DNA of 64,000 nt, taken from Mycobacterium marseillense (GTDB lineage: Bacteria > Actinomycetota > Actinomycetes > Mycobacteriales > Mycobacteriaceae). Numbering within the stretch: the stretch's first letter is position 1; every line of letters starts with the position of its first letter. The notes under the pieces are model-generated. The model was not told where the DNA came from, did not search any database, and was given only the letters and a program-made list of their open reading frames with translations. Below, in pieces: positions 10,116 to 18,023 of this stretch. The translations under genes and the position numbers were made by a program. The stretch lies in assembly GCF_010731675.1 (NCBI RefSeq), contig NZ_AP022584.1, positions 806,001-870,000 of the forward strand, in the 5' to 3' direction.

Positions 10116-10152
10116 TGCCGGATCGGATTCAATATCCGTGCGCAGCAAGGAT

Positions 10153-10172
10153 ATTCGTCACGGTGACGTTTC
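10153..10172. repeat. palindromic repeat copy 1 (CGTCAC-G-GTGACG)
   Basis: ATTCGTCACGGTGACGTTTC, with a perfect 6-bp inverted repeat at 10156-10168. It is the first of three related sites; the others are at 10864 and 11096. It lies 41 bp after the thioesterase stop codon. Confidence 0.7.
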
Positions 10173-10355
10173 AGTCGCGGTAAGGTCGGCCGGGAGGAGC
10201 AAGGGGGCGCGCCGGGTCGGGGCATGCGGCAGTCCACCGCGTAGGCGCCAAGTGTGACGAACGTTAATCGGCAACAGTGACGGCGGTCATAGCATGGGTG
10301 ACGGCAGAAGGGTCATCCTAACCGTTCGTTTGCGTATCTAATGGCTGGGAGTGCG

Positions 10356-10586
10356 ATGGCCAACCTCGACTTTGCCTATGACCTGACCCTCGACGAGGCG
10401 CGTAGGCGCAGCGCAGTGCTCGACGCGATCGGAGACGACTGGGATCCCATCGCGGTGCTCGGCGAAGAACAAAAGGCCTACGACATGCTGTACTCGAATC
10501 TGAATGAGGAGCAGCAACGGGTCTACGACGAGTTGGTGCGCGCCGGCGTTCTGCCCGAACGGACGGCCGATCGTGCTGCCGATTGA
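10356..10586 (+). CDS. small conserved protein, DUF6400-like
   Basis: Acidic 76-residue protein. LDFAYDLTLDEARRRSAVLDAIG, then DWDPIAVLGEE and NEEQQRVYDELVRAGVLP resemble a family of short actinobacterial proteins annotated as DUF6400; the family name is from memory. No function is known to me. The start at 10356 has GGGAG 5 nt upstream. Its stop overlaps the start of the zinc-ribbon gene, which makes the two an operon. The pair is bracketed by copies of the CGTCAC-N-GTGACG repeat. Confidence 0.75.
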   Translation: MANLDFAYDLTLDEARRRSAVLDAIGDDWDPIAVLGEEQKAYDMLYSNLNEEQQRVYDELVRAGVLPERTADRAAD

Positions 10587-10815
10587 TCCGAGCGCCGACC
10601 GCGGTCGCCGTGCATGGCTACCTTGCCCATGCTGCGATCACGGCGCCACATGTGGCGATTGCCGAAGCAGTCGGAACTGCGATACACACTGGCAGTATCT
10701 CCTGAGCAACAAGGGCACGCTCGTGCACCTGCAGTGCTCAGATTGCGGCCATCTCTGGTCGACCGACACCCATCGGCGTACCCGCCCGACGCGGTGGGGG
10801 TTCAAAGCGAACTAG
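10573..10815 (+). CDS. small zinc-ribbon protein
   Basis: An 80-residue protein starting at GTG 10573, overlapping the end of the preceding gene by 14 bp in another frame. It contains CPCCDHGATCGDC and then CSDCGHLW after HWQYLLSNKGTLVHLQ, a set of Cys pairs able to bind zinc, with the terminal tryptophan typical of zinc ribbons. The overlap suggests translational coupling with the DUF6400-like gene. A role in nucleic-acid or protein binding is possible but not shown. The upstream in-frame codons to 10504 overlap the previous gene and are not used. Confidence 0.65.
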   Translation: MLPIDPSADRGRRAWLPCPCCDHGATCGDCRSSRNCDTHWQYLLSNKGTLVHLQCSDCGHLWSTDTHRRTRPTRWGFKAN

Positions 10816-10860
10816 TGCCTGGGGTGCGCCTGCATCTCAATAGCCCTGTGCCGCAGTGTG

Positions 10861-10882
10861 ATTCGTCACAGTGACGTATTCG
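10861..10882. repeat. palindromic repeat copy 2 (CGTCAC-A-GTGACG)
   Basis: ATTCGTCACAGTGACGTATTCG: perfect arms at 10864-10869 and 10871-10876. Apart from the central base it is identical to copy 3 over the 22 bp ATT...TATTCG. Confidence 0.75.
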
Positions 10883-11092
10883 CGGCGATAGGCGGGAAGG
10901 CGGGGGATGGGGTTCGCGGGGCCCGGCTCGGGTTATTCGCCGGGGCGCAGTCAGGTAAGTCGTCTTGCTGGCGAAGTGGATCGGTGAAGCACGGCGTGCT
11001 CGACGCGTGGACGTGGGTGGCCCTCGGCGACAGGGAACGGCGGCAGGGGTTGGGCCCGTACGGCAGACCGAAAGCGGCAGTGCTCCATATCA

Positions 11093-11114
11093 ATTCGTCA
11101 CTGTGACGTATTCG
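11093..11114. repeat. palindromic repeat copy 3 (CGTCAC-T-GTGACG)
   Basis: ATTCGTCACTGTGACGTATTCG, arms at 11096-11101 and 11103-11108, 232 bp after copy 2. The GC hairpin at 11124-11144 follows 10 bp later. Confidence 0.75.
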
Positions 11115-11337
11115 TGCTTGCGTCCGCCCGTGAAAGGCGGGCGGGTAAGCGACGGCCCGTTGCGCGCACCCGGCCCATGTGATGAGGGGTGCCACGTCGA
11201 TCGCGTGCCACCGGCATGGCGCCGTGTTGTCCGGACGGTGGGTATCCGCGCGATCGTAGGGCGGGGCTGAGCCGAGGTGCCGCCGACGGCATAGACCCTG
11301 TTGTCACTGCTCAGTGGCTCGAACTCGGTATTAGCGT

Positions 11338-12393
11338 TTGCCGATAAGCAACATTATGTCAGATAAGGTACGCCGTTTTCATCTGATGAATCACGGCCGT
11401 TCCGAGCGGCCCTCACCCGCAGCTCTGGGTCGAGTCGCCCAAAGCGCCTCGACGCCAACGGGTTTAGTGGATTGCGCCACGTGGTCGTGGACGCCGGCCA
11501 TCGTCGAGGAATTCTTCGCCGACCTCCGCGGCATCAAAGGGCGCGCGCAGTCGACGATCCGCGGGTATCAGAACGGCCTGAGGCTGTTCTGCTCCTACAT
11601 CGCCGACCCCGACTACGGCTGGGACCGAGTCTGCGAGCAACGTTTCGGCACACACCCAGCGCAGGTGTTCTTCGCCTGGAACACCGCCCCCCACGTTCAG
11701 GACAACGAACAGAGTCCTGAGAAGCGCCCGTTCACCAAACAAGAGCTTCAGGACTTCTTCGACCACGCCGACGATCAGGTGACGCTGATCGCCAACACCA
11801 AGAAGAAGGGCTGGCTGCCGGCCTACCGCGATGCCGTGATGTTCAAGGTCGCCTACTCCTACGGAGTGCGATTCAACGAGCTGCGGCACCTGCAGACCGT
11901 CGACTTCTCCCGCAACCCGCACGCACCGGAGTTCGGCCGCTACGGCGTGGTGAAGGTCCGCTACGGCAAGGCCAAGAAGGGCTCCCCACCCAAACGCCGC
12001 ACCGTGCTCACGGTCTTCGACTGGACACCAGACATCATCAGTGACTGGCTCACTCACGGGCAGCCCTACCTCGACGACGGCATCGACCTGTTCCCCAGTG
12101 AGCGCGGCGCCCTGGTCGCAGAACGAACCCTGCTGCGCAGATTCCGGCGGTACTGCAACGACCTCGAGCTGTCTTCAGGCCTGGATCTGCACTCGTTCCG
12201 GCGTTCCTACATCACCCACCTCATCGAAGACGGCTGGGACGCCAAGTTCGTCCAAGACCAGGCCGGCCACGAATACGCCAGCACCACATCGCTCTATACC
12301 GGCGTCTCGAGCGACTTCCGCACCCGCACCCTGCGCCGCGTCCTGGACCGGACCATCAAAGATGCCCTCTCCTTCGGAGAGGAGACCTCGTGA
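11338..12393 (+). CDS. tyrosine recombinase/integrase (module gene 1)
   Basis: Phage-type site-specific recombinase of up to 351 residues. The N-terminal SAM-like DNA-binding domain covers about residues 50-115 (TPAIVEEFFADLRG, STIRGYQNGLRLFCSYI). The catalytic set is complete: R178 in SYGVRFNELRHL, Lys near 213, H285-x-x-R288 in DLHSFRRSYITH, H311 in AGHEYASTT and Y320 in SLYTG. The start is uncertain: TTG 11338, ATG 11356 or ATG 11386 are in frame. A candidate attachment site (11378-11400) overlaps this 5' end. The stop overlaps the GTG of the HTH gene, so the three genes form one operon. It probably mobilises the downstream island. Confidence 0.9.
   Translation: MPISNIMSDKVRRFHLMNHGRSERPSPAALGRVAQSASTPTGLVDCATWSWTPAIVEEFFADLRGIKGRAQSTIRGYQNGLRLFCSYIADPDYGWDRVCEQRFGTHPAQVFFAWNTAPHVQDNEQSPEKRPFTKQELQDFFDHADDQVTLIANTKKKGWLPAYRDAVMFKVAYSYGVRFNELRHLQTVDFSRNPHAPEFGRYGVVKVRYGKAKKGSPPKRRTVLTVFDWTPDIISDWLTHGQPYLDDGIDLFPSERGALVAERTLLRRFRRYCNDLELSSGLDLHSFRRSYITHLIEDGWDAKFVQDQAGHEYASTTSLYTGVSSDFRTRTLRRVLDRTIKDALSFGEETS
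11378..11400. repeat. candidate left attachment repeat of the island
   Basis: TTCATC-T-GATGAA (11378-11390) is a perfect palindrome followed by TCACGGCCGT. The 21 bp from 11380 match 21060-21080 in 18 positions, in direct orientation, 9.7 kb away. A short inverted repeat around a central base resembles a tyrosine-recombinase core site; the attachment role is inferred. Confidence 0.35.
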
Positions 12394-12737
12394 AACGCGA
12401 CGTCGACTACACCTGGCGCCTCGCCGAGCTGATGGCCGCGCACGGCATGCACAACAGCACCGACCTCATCCCCCGTCTTGCTGAACGCGGAATACAGCTG
12501 TCCCGGCCCCAGGTCTACCGCATCGTGCACCAACGCCCCGAACGCGTCGCCCTGCAGTTGATGGCGGCACTGTGCGACATCCTCGGCTGCGGCGTCGAAG
12601 ACCTAGTCACCGTCACGGCCACCGACGCTCGCAAGAAGAAGACCGCGTCGGGCACAACTGCACCACCCAACGTCGTCGAACTCAACAAGTCCATCCGACC
12701 CCGACGAGCACGAGTCATCACCGATGGCAACGATTAA
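12390..12737 (+). CDS. HTH (XRE-like) protein of the recombinase module
   Basis: A 115-residue protein. The N-terminal 70 residues form an XRE/Cro-type helix-turn-helix: YTWRLAELMAAHGMHNSTDLIPRL, then ERGIQLSRPQVYRIVHQRP as turn and recognition helix, then LQLMAALCDILGCGVEDLVTV. The tail is basic (RKKKTAS, RPRRARV). GTG 12390 overlaps the recombinase stop, and its 3' end overlaps the next gene by 14 bp. It probably regulates the module or serves as a recombination directionality factor. This order of recombinase, HTH protein and zinc-finger recombinase recurs in actinobacterial genomes (established in general terms). Confidence 0.8.
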   Translation: MKRDVDYTWRLAELMAAHGMHNSTDLIPRLAERGIQLSRPQVYRIVHQRPERVALQLMAALCDILGCGVEDLVTVTATDARKKKTASGTTAPPNVVELNKSIRPRRARVITDGND

Positions 12738-14220
12738 CCCCACACCGCGATCCATCACCCGCGGGCGACCACGCGTCACTACCGGCGCCCTCGAATGCAG
12801 CCGATGCCACCGCATGGCCAACAAGCTGCGGGTCTACTGGCCCGGAGATCAGCTCTGCCACAGCTGCTTCTACACCGCGATGCGCACCCACGGCATCTGT
12901 CCCATCTGTGGACACGATGGCGTCTTACCCGGCCGCTGCGACCGGATCGACTCTCGCCCGGTCTGCCTGACTTGCGCCGGTATCCCTGGCAACTTCACTT
13001 GCAAAACGTGCCAGGGCGAAGGCGAGATCTACCGCTCCGGCCAGTGCGCCCGCTGCGCCCTGCGCGAGGACCTGTGCAAAATTCTGCTGCACCATCCCGC
13101 CGACCTCGCCGCCATGCAAACGCTGATCGAAGTGCTCTGTGGCGTTGACCGACCCGAAAGCATCCTGACCTGGAAACGCAATATCCAAGTACTGGAGTTG
13201 CTCGGCGGGATCACCTCCGGCGCAATACCGCTGACCCACGACGGCCTGACCGCTGCAGGATCCGGCCGCCATATCGATCACCTGCGCAGCCTGCTGCAAC
13301 ACCACGGACTGCTCCCACAACGCGACGAACACCTGGCCCGCTTCGAAATCTGGCTAGCCGACAAACTCGAAACTATCGACTCCCCCGCTGTTCGCGCCCC
13401 GGTCGAACAGTTCGCGACCTGGCACCATCTCCGACGGCTCCGCAGCGAATCGAAACCCGGCCAATCCTCGGATGGGCCAAAGCGTTCCGCGAAACAAGAA
13501 ATCACCGAGACCATTAAGTTTCTCACCTGGCTAGAACAGACCCACCTGCGCACCATCGCCAACTGCACACAACAAGACGTCGATGAATACCTCGCATCAG
13601 GCCCGACCACCCGCCACCTGATCCGAACATTCTTCATCTGGGCCAAGAAAAGCAAGCTCAACGTCGCGGTGCAGGTCGGCTTCCGAGAGGCGAGAACGAC
13701 CCACACAATCACGCAGGATCAACGACTGGCCTGGCTCAAAGAACTGCTCACCGGCGACTCCGAAAGTCTGCCCTACCGCGTCGCCGGCGTGCTGCTCCTG
13801 CTCTACGCCCAACCACTCACCAAGGTCGCCGCGCTGCAGACCACGGCGATCTCCCAAGCTGACGGAGAGACCCGCATCGCGTTGGGCAAAGACCCCGTCC
13901 CCGTCCCGGAACCATTCGCCTCCCAGCTCAACTACCACCTTCGCCACCGCCCCAACCTGCGCACCGGCGGTGGAGCCATCGGATCGCCCTGGCTCTTCAC
14001 CAGCAGCCGACCCGGCCGACACATTGACCCGCAGGCCATCATGCAGCGGCTGCGACGGCTCGGCATCAACCTGCAGGGGGCACGAAACACTGCCCTGCAG
14101 ATGCTTGTTTCCGAAATCCCCGCACCGCTTGTCGCTGAAATGCTCGGCTATAGTGACCAAGTCACCCAGAAACACGCGGCCGAAGCCGGCAACACCTGGG
14201 CCAAATACGTTCAGCCCTAA
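12724..14220 (+). CDS. zinc-finger protein with degenerate tyrosine-recombinase domain (module gene 3)
   Basis: A 498-residue partner recombinase. The N-terminal part has several Cys pairs able to form zinc ribbons: CSRCHRM, CHSCF, CPICGHDG, CLTCAG, CKTCQGEG and CARC within residues 24-116. The C-terminal half resembles a recombinase fold (ITETIKFLTWLEQTHLR; YRVAGVLLLLYAQPLTKV), but the catalytic signature is eroded: ARNTALQML stands where HxxR is expected and LGYSDQVTQKHAAEAG replaces the LGH...Y box. It is therefore likely a structural or targeting subunit. It overlaps the HTH gene by 14 bp. The element probably ends shortly after its stop codon or after the cargo genes. Confidence 0.8.
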   Translation: MATINPTPRSITRGRPRVTTGALECSRCHRMANKLRVYWPGDQLCHSCFYTAMRTHGICPICGHDGVLPGRCDRIDSRPVCLTCAGIPGNFTCKTCQGEGEIYRSGQCARCALREDLCKILLHHPADLAAMQTLIEVLCGVDRPESILTWKRNIQVLELLGGITSGAIPLTHDGLTAAGSGRHIDHLRSLLQHHGLLPQRDEHLARFEIWLADKLETIDSPAVRAPVEQFATWHHLRRLRSESKPGQSSDGPKRSAKQEITETIKFLTWLEQTHLRTIANCTQQDVDEYLASGPTTRHLIRTFFIWAKKSKLNVAVQVGFREARTTHTITQDQRLAWLKELLTGDSESLPYRVAGVLLLLYAQPLTKVAALQTTAISQADGETRIALGKDPVPVPEPFASQLNYHLRHRPNLRTGGGAIGSPWLFTSSRPGRHIDPQAIMQRLRRLGINLQGARNTALQMLVSEIPAPLVAEMLGYSDQVTQKHAAEAGNTWAKYVQP

Positions 14221-14242
14221 ACCTGTTATTTGCTAACAACAT

Positions 14243-14557
14243 TCACGGCGTTCGCTTACTCCTTGATCCCTGACGTTTCGGTTTGCGTTCGGGAAGCCCA
14301 TACCGCACGCGGAGCTCTTCCCCACTGATGGTCCGGCCCGCTGCATAATCTCTATCGGCCTGTGCCAGTTCCTCTACAAGCCCGGGCTGCGTCAACGCAT
14401 GCAACGTCTCTTGCAACGACTCGAGTTCGTCGACAGGCATCAGAATGGCCTTTGCCCCGCCCGGCGTCGAGATCATCACCGGCTCCCCCGAGTCTCGCAC
14501 CTGATCGACCAGCCGACCCAAGCTCTGCGCGGCGACGCGAACATCAATTGAGAGCAT
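14243..14557 (-). CDS. Phd/YefM-type antitoxin, no adjacent toxin
   Basis: A 104-residue antitoxin-like protein. The N-terminus MLSIDVRVAAQSLGRLVDQVRDSGEPVMIST and AILMPVDELESLQETLHALTQPGLVEEL match the Phd/YefM DNA-binding fold and linker. The basic C-terminal tail (ERKPKRQGSRSKRTP) is unusual. A strong GGAAGGGGAG lies before the ATG. A RelE- or Doc-type toxin would normally follow, but only 22 bp separate it from the convergent recombinase gene, and the upstream neighbour is the NACHT gene. It is thus an orphan antitoxin, either a relic or a regulator of the NACHT gene, or an anti-toxin decoy. Confidence 0.85.
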   Translation of the reverse strand: MLSIDVRVAAQSLGRLVDQVRDSGEPVMISTPGGAKAILMPVDELESLQETLHALTQPGLVEELAQADRDYAAGRTISGEELRVRYGLPERKPKRQGSRSKRTP

Positions 14558-14612
14558 TGCTCCCCTTCCTGCAGTCCGCTATCCCGTCTTCTGGGCGGTA
14601 CGCCCTGAGCAA

Positions 14613-14647
14613 TTGTCTAGCCATGGGAACTTGTCTGCAATGACAAG
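14613..14647. promoter_or_regulatory. candidate antitoxin operator
   Basis: CTTGTC (14630-14635), spacer TGCAAT, GACAAG (14642-14647) form a perfect inverted repeat 73 bp upstream of the antitoxin start. A further TTGTCT half site lies at 14613-14618. Phd-type antitoxins commonly bind such repeats; here this is inferred. Confidence 0.4.
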
Positions 14648-14666
14648 CCACGGGGCGTTACCTCGA

Positions 14667-17600
14667 TCAGCGGTAAGTGGCCGCCGTGTCCACCTTGAGC
14701 CACCGTTCTGAGCGGGCGACGCTGAGAAGCGAAGGCAAAGCTGTCTGACCACCCGTGCCTAAACTGTCTACTGGGTTCGACTGTGGTGCCTGCGCCCGAA
14801 GGCGATTGAGTGCATCCAGCGCGGCGTCGGTGGTATCGCCGGTCACTGGGCGCCTCTCCAGCCATCCGAAGCGTGCGATCTGCTCTGCCGCGCGTAGGAC
14901 AATCCGCCGCCGCAAGCCCGGGAGCTGTCCGAGGACCTCGGTGAGTTCGGGCAACAGCTCGGATACGACCGAGCCGGACGCGACGCACCACAGTGCCAAC
15001 GCCCATTCCGCTCGGCCGAGGTCATCGTCGATGGTCTCCAACTGCTCGCGCCACCAGCCGGCGTTCCCGCTACCTGCCCGTGTCCGAGCAAGAAGCTCGG
15101 ACGGGTGACCTGTGGACCCGAATGCCGTTGCCTCCGCGTGCTTGCTGTATGCGAGCCCGAACGGTGAGGCAGCGCCGATGATCGCGATCTCCGAGGAGAT
15201 CCAACACCGTCCGACGCGCTCGTGGATAGCGGCGGCGGTATCCGCCCACGGGAACGTGCTGTTTTTGTAGCCGGACCTGAACGCGCGTTTCTTAGCGACC
15301 TCCTCCCACGGTGAACGTGCCTTCCTGAGTTGGTTGACCGCCTCAGCTCGACGACGCTTCGGCCGGTCGTCGCCGGAGATGAACCCAGTCGTGGAACGGG
15401 TGAAGAACTCACCAGGCGCCAGAGCCACGGCGACTTGCGCCGGCATGGAGCAGGTCGAGGTGACGCACGGGCACTCGCCGTTCAATACCGCGGTGAGCAG
15501 CGCCTCCTCGAAGGAACCTCCGGGCTCCGGAGTCAGGCCCGTGCTGAGGAACAGTTCCGCGGCGCCGTCGGACAGGTCCATGTTGTTGAAGTCCGCGGTG
15601 GTCCCTGCGCCGGCCTCGCAGCAGGCCCCGATCGCCAGCCACGCGTTCTGCTGATCTGTGCCGATCGCTGCTGTGAGCTCCTCGTACCACCAGTTCCCGA
15701 ACTCACTGCGCTGGTTGAGAAGCTCTCGAAGCACCCGCACGCGCTGCGGGTTGGCGCTGTCACCGGGGTTCTTTCTGATCAATGTCGTCAGCCGCGACCA
15801 AGTCGGGTCGGCACCGGCGCCCGTCGGGTTGGGCAGCTCCGGCAGAGGCGTGATATCACGGCGGTCGAGCGCAGAAAGGAGGACGCCCACTCCCGGATCC
15901 GAGCAGAGTGCCGTCAGCACCTTGCGCGCCTCATGCGGCCGGCGCTGGAATACACCGTCGGTCAGCAGTGCCCACGCGGCGAGGTACGACGCGGAGGCCG
16001 ACGTGTGCGACAGCTCCTCTTCGACGCCAGCGGCCAGTACGTAGACGTCGCTGCCCTTCGCGTTGCCGCCGTAGAACCTGGCGGTGTTCAGCCAGTACGG
16101 GCGGCGTAGGAGCTCCCGCAAGACCGTTGTGCTGTCGAAGTGCGGGTTGTCCTCGCCGGCGTTGTGGTACAGGAATCGGGCGGCGAAGTACTCACGGAGC
16201 GAGAGCACCTCGAACTCGTAGGTGCCGTCCACCTGGCTGGTCAGGGCCCACAGGCGGTCGCTGACGCCCTCAAAGAGCTCGTCGACGATCGATTCTTGGT
16301 TGCCGTAGGTGCGCTGGAAGTGGCGCATCGCCGCCTTCAAGTCGTTGATGCTCATGCGACCGTTGATCTGCGACTCCTCGGTGTGCGCGTGCAGGTACCA
16401 GCCGAGGAACGGGATGATCTCGAGCAGCTCCTCCTTGTGGTCCTTCACGGCCTTGGGGTGCTTGTTCGCCTCGCGGGCGAGGAGGAGGTCGACGTACGTG
16501 TCGTAGAGGTCGGTCCGCTGCGTGGGTGTGGCTGCGCCCTGCTGGTGGAGAAGATCCAGCAAAATCGTCAGCTGCATCGGGTTCCCTGCAAGTTCGCGGA
16601 TGTACGGCTCGCGGCTCTTCTCTTGGAAGCTCCTGCGCAGCGCGCGGCCGTCCTTACTCCTGATCCCTCGGACGGCGCACCACTTGCGCAAGTAGTCGGC
16701 TCGTTGTTCGCCGGTGAGCTGGTTCAGCGTGATGATCTCGAACCTGTCCGGCGCAGGCTCCGGAAGCTCACCGGCACTGGGGCGCGTGGTGACGACCACC
16801 TTGAGTGGCTCGGTGTACGCCTTCCCCCGGCTGGCGAACGCGTTGATCTCGTTGACGATCCGACGCCGGATGTTGGCACTTCCAACCTCATCGAGTCCGT
16901 CGAGCACGACGAGACTGGGAACTCGCTCGAAGATCCCCTGCACCGTGTCGGCGGTGGCGGTGATACCGCCGCTCTCGTGCGTCATCAGGTCGGCGATGAA
17001 GCACTCGACGGTTGCCTTCTCGCCCTTGCGCGCCTTCTCCCTCTTGGGTTTGCGTTCGTCGGAGTTATCCCACACGTCATTGCCGGAGAGCCACAGCGCG
17101 TAGTCACTCAAGTCCAACCGGATCGGAAACCGCGGCTCTTCCAACGCAGGCAGCGTCTTCGGCCGCTCCGACTCGGGCACGAACGCGCTGCGGTGCACCT
17201 GGCAGATGTACTGGCTGAGGGTGGACTTGCCCTGCCCGGGGGCGCCTCGCACCAAGGTGAAGGGCGCTGGCGTTTGTAGCAGGTGATGCGCAGCGCCGCC
17301 GAGTTCGGTCGATGAGAGTGATCGCACTCGGGTTCTCTCCGGCGAGTGCACCAACTCCGCGGTGACATCGACGAAGAGGTCCACCATCCTCTTCCGGTCC
17401 ACCTCAGCTTGGCTGAACTTGACCCGCTGGTCGTCGTCCCACTGCGACGCGGCGACCTGCCGGATCAGCTTGCGGTCCGCCTGGTTCTTGGTGGCTCCGA
17501 CCTGTTCGGCGACGAGGAACCGGATGAGATCCCACCCGGCGAGCATGTCGGCGTAGGCCCACTTGATCGAGTCCTCGGAGTTGTCGAGCCATGAGTTGAG

Positions 17601-18023
17601 CGCCTCGCGCCAGATGCACGTGATCTCGTCGAAGCCGAGTTCCTTGGCGTACGCATCCAGCTTGTTGTTCAGTTGGGCGAAGGTACCGGTCCCGGGCTTG
17701 GCGGTGCTCGGCACGTTGGTCACCAGGACGTAGTGCCGCACACCTTCCTCCGACAGTCTCCGGAGGTTGTCCAGCTCCTTTTTCACGACGGCGTCCAGCC
17801 AGCTGACGGGGTTCTTTTCCGAGCCGGACACGGACCACTTGACCTGATAAATCAACACCGTCGACGGGTCGAGCTTGCGCTGCCCATCAATGCCGCCGTC
17901 GGCCTGGCGTAGCGCCATCGGGGTGAAGTTGGGGAACTGGGCGGCGAGCAGGGCGTTAACGAGCTGCTGGAAGTCGTGGTCGCCCAGGCGCTCGTAGAGG
18001 TAGCGGTGTCGGCTCTCGGGCAT
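14667..18023 (-). CDS. Mrr-like nuclease-NACHT STAND NTPase, candidate anti-phage protein
   Basis: A 1118-residue defence-type protein. Residues 1-150 hold an Mrr-like PD-(D/E)xK nuclease domain: FQQLVNALLAAQFP, D46 in ADGGIDG, and Q60-V-K62 in YQVKW. A NACHT ATPase follows: Walker A GAPGQGKST (260-268) and Walker B LVVLDGLDEV (371-380), with TTRPSAGE as a sensor-like arginine. Residues after about 550 form a long helical repeat-like sensor, including LSLREYFAARFL, which is typical after NACHT modules. This order is known from Avs and bNACHT anti-phage proteins, where ligand sensing triggers the effector. The start at 18023 has AGAGGAG 7 nt upstream; the ORF is open to 18086. It diverges from the HEPN gene. 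Confidence 0.85.
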   Translation of the reverse strand: MPESRHRYLYERLGDHDFQQLVNALLAAQFPNFTPMALRQADGGIDGQRKLDPSTVLIYQVKWSVSGSEKNPVSWLDAVVKKELDNLRRLSEEGVRHYVLVTNVPSTAKPGTGTFAQLNNKLDAYAKELGFDEITCIWREALNSWLDNSEDSIKWAYADMLAGWDLIRFLVAEQVGATKNQADRKLIRQVAASQWDDDQRVKFSQAEVDRKRMVDLFVDVTAELVHSPERTRVRSLSSTELGGAAHHLLQTPAPFTLVRGAPGQGKSTLSQYICQVHRSAFVPESERPKTLPALEEPRFPIRLDLSDYALWLSGNDVWDNSDERKPKREKARKGEKATVECFIADLMTHESGGITATADTVQGIFERVPSLVVLDGLDEVGSANIRRRIVNEINAFASRGKAYTEPLKVVVTTRPSAGELPEPAPDRFEIITLNQLTGEQRADYLRKWCAVRGIRSKDGRALRRSFQEKSREPYIRELAGNPMQLTILLDLLHQQGAATPTQRTDLYDTYVDLLLAREANKHPKAVKDHKEELLEIIPFLGWYLHAHTEESQINGRMSINDLKAAMRHFQRTYGNQESIVDELFEGVSDRLWALTSQVDGTYEFEVLSLREYFAARFLYHNAGEDNPHFDSTTVLRELLRRPYWLNTARFYGGNAKGSDVYVLAAGVEEELSHTSASASYLAAWALLTDGVFQRRPHEARKVLTALCSDPGVGVLLSALDRRDITPLPELPNPTGAGADPTWSRLTTLIRKNPGDSANPQRVRVLRELLNQRSEFGNWWYEELTAAIGTDQQNAWLAIGACCEAGAGTTADFNNMDLSDGAAELFLSTGLTPEPGGSFEEALLTAVLNGECPCVTSTCSMPAQVAVALAPGEFFTRSTTGFISGDDRPKRRRAEAVNQLRKARSPWEEVAKKRAFRSGYKNSTFPWADTAAAIHERVGRCWISSEIAIIGAASPFGLAYSKHAEATAFGSTGHPSELLARTRAGSGNAGWWREQLETIDDDLGRAEWALALWCVASGSVVSELLPELTEVLGQLPGLRRRIVLRAAEQIARFGWLERRPVTGDTTDAALDALNRLRAQAPQSNPVDSLGTGGQTALPSLLSVARSERWLKVDTAATYR

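Larger units (their letters stand above)
10816..11337. other. 522-bp intergenic region with two palindromic repeats and a hairpin
   Basis: No supportable gene. It holds repeat copies 2 and 3 (see separate entries), a GC hairpin at 11124-11144 (CCGCCCG, loop TGAAAGG, CGGGCGG) and a small palindrome CACTG-CT-CAGTG at 11305-11316 just before the recombinase module. The spacing of repeats and hairpin suggests a regulatory or mobile repeat array rather than coding DNA. Confidence 0.5.

Noticed and set aside
15330..17279. Long plus-strand frames opposite the NACHT gene
   Set aside because: Composition follows the opposite strand's codon pattern; the minus-strand product has full domain logic.
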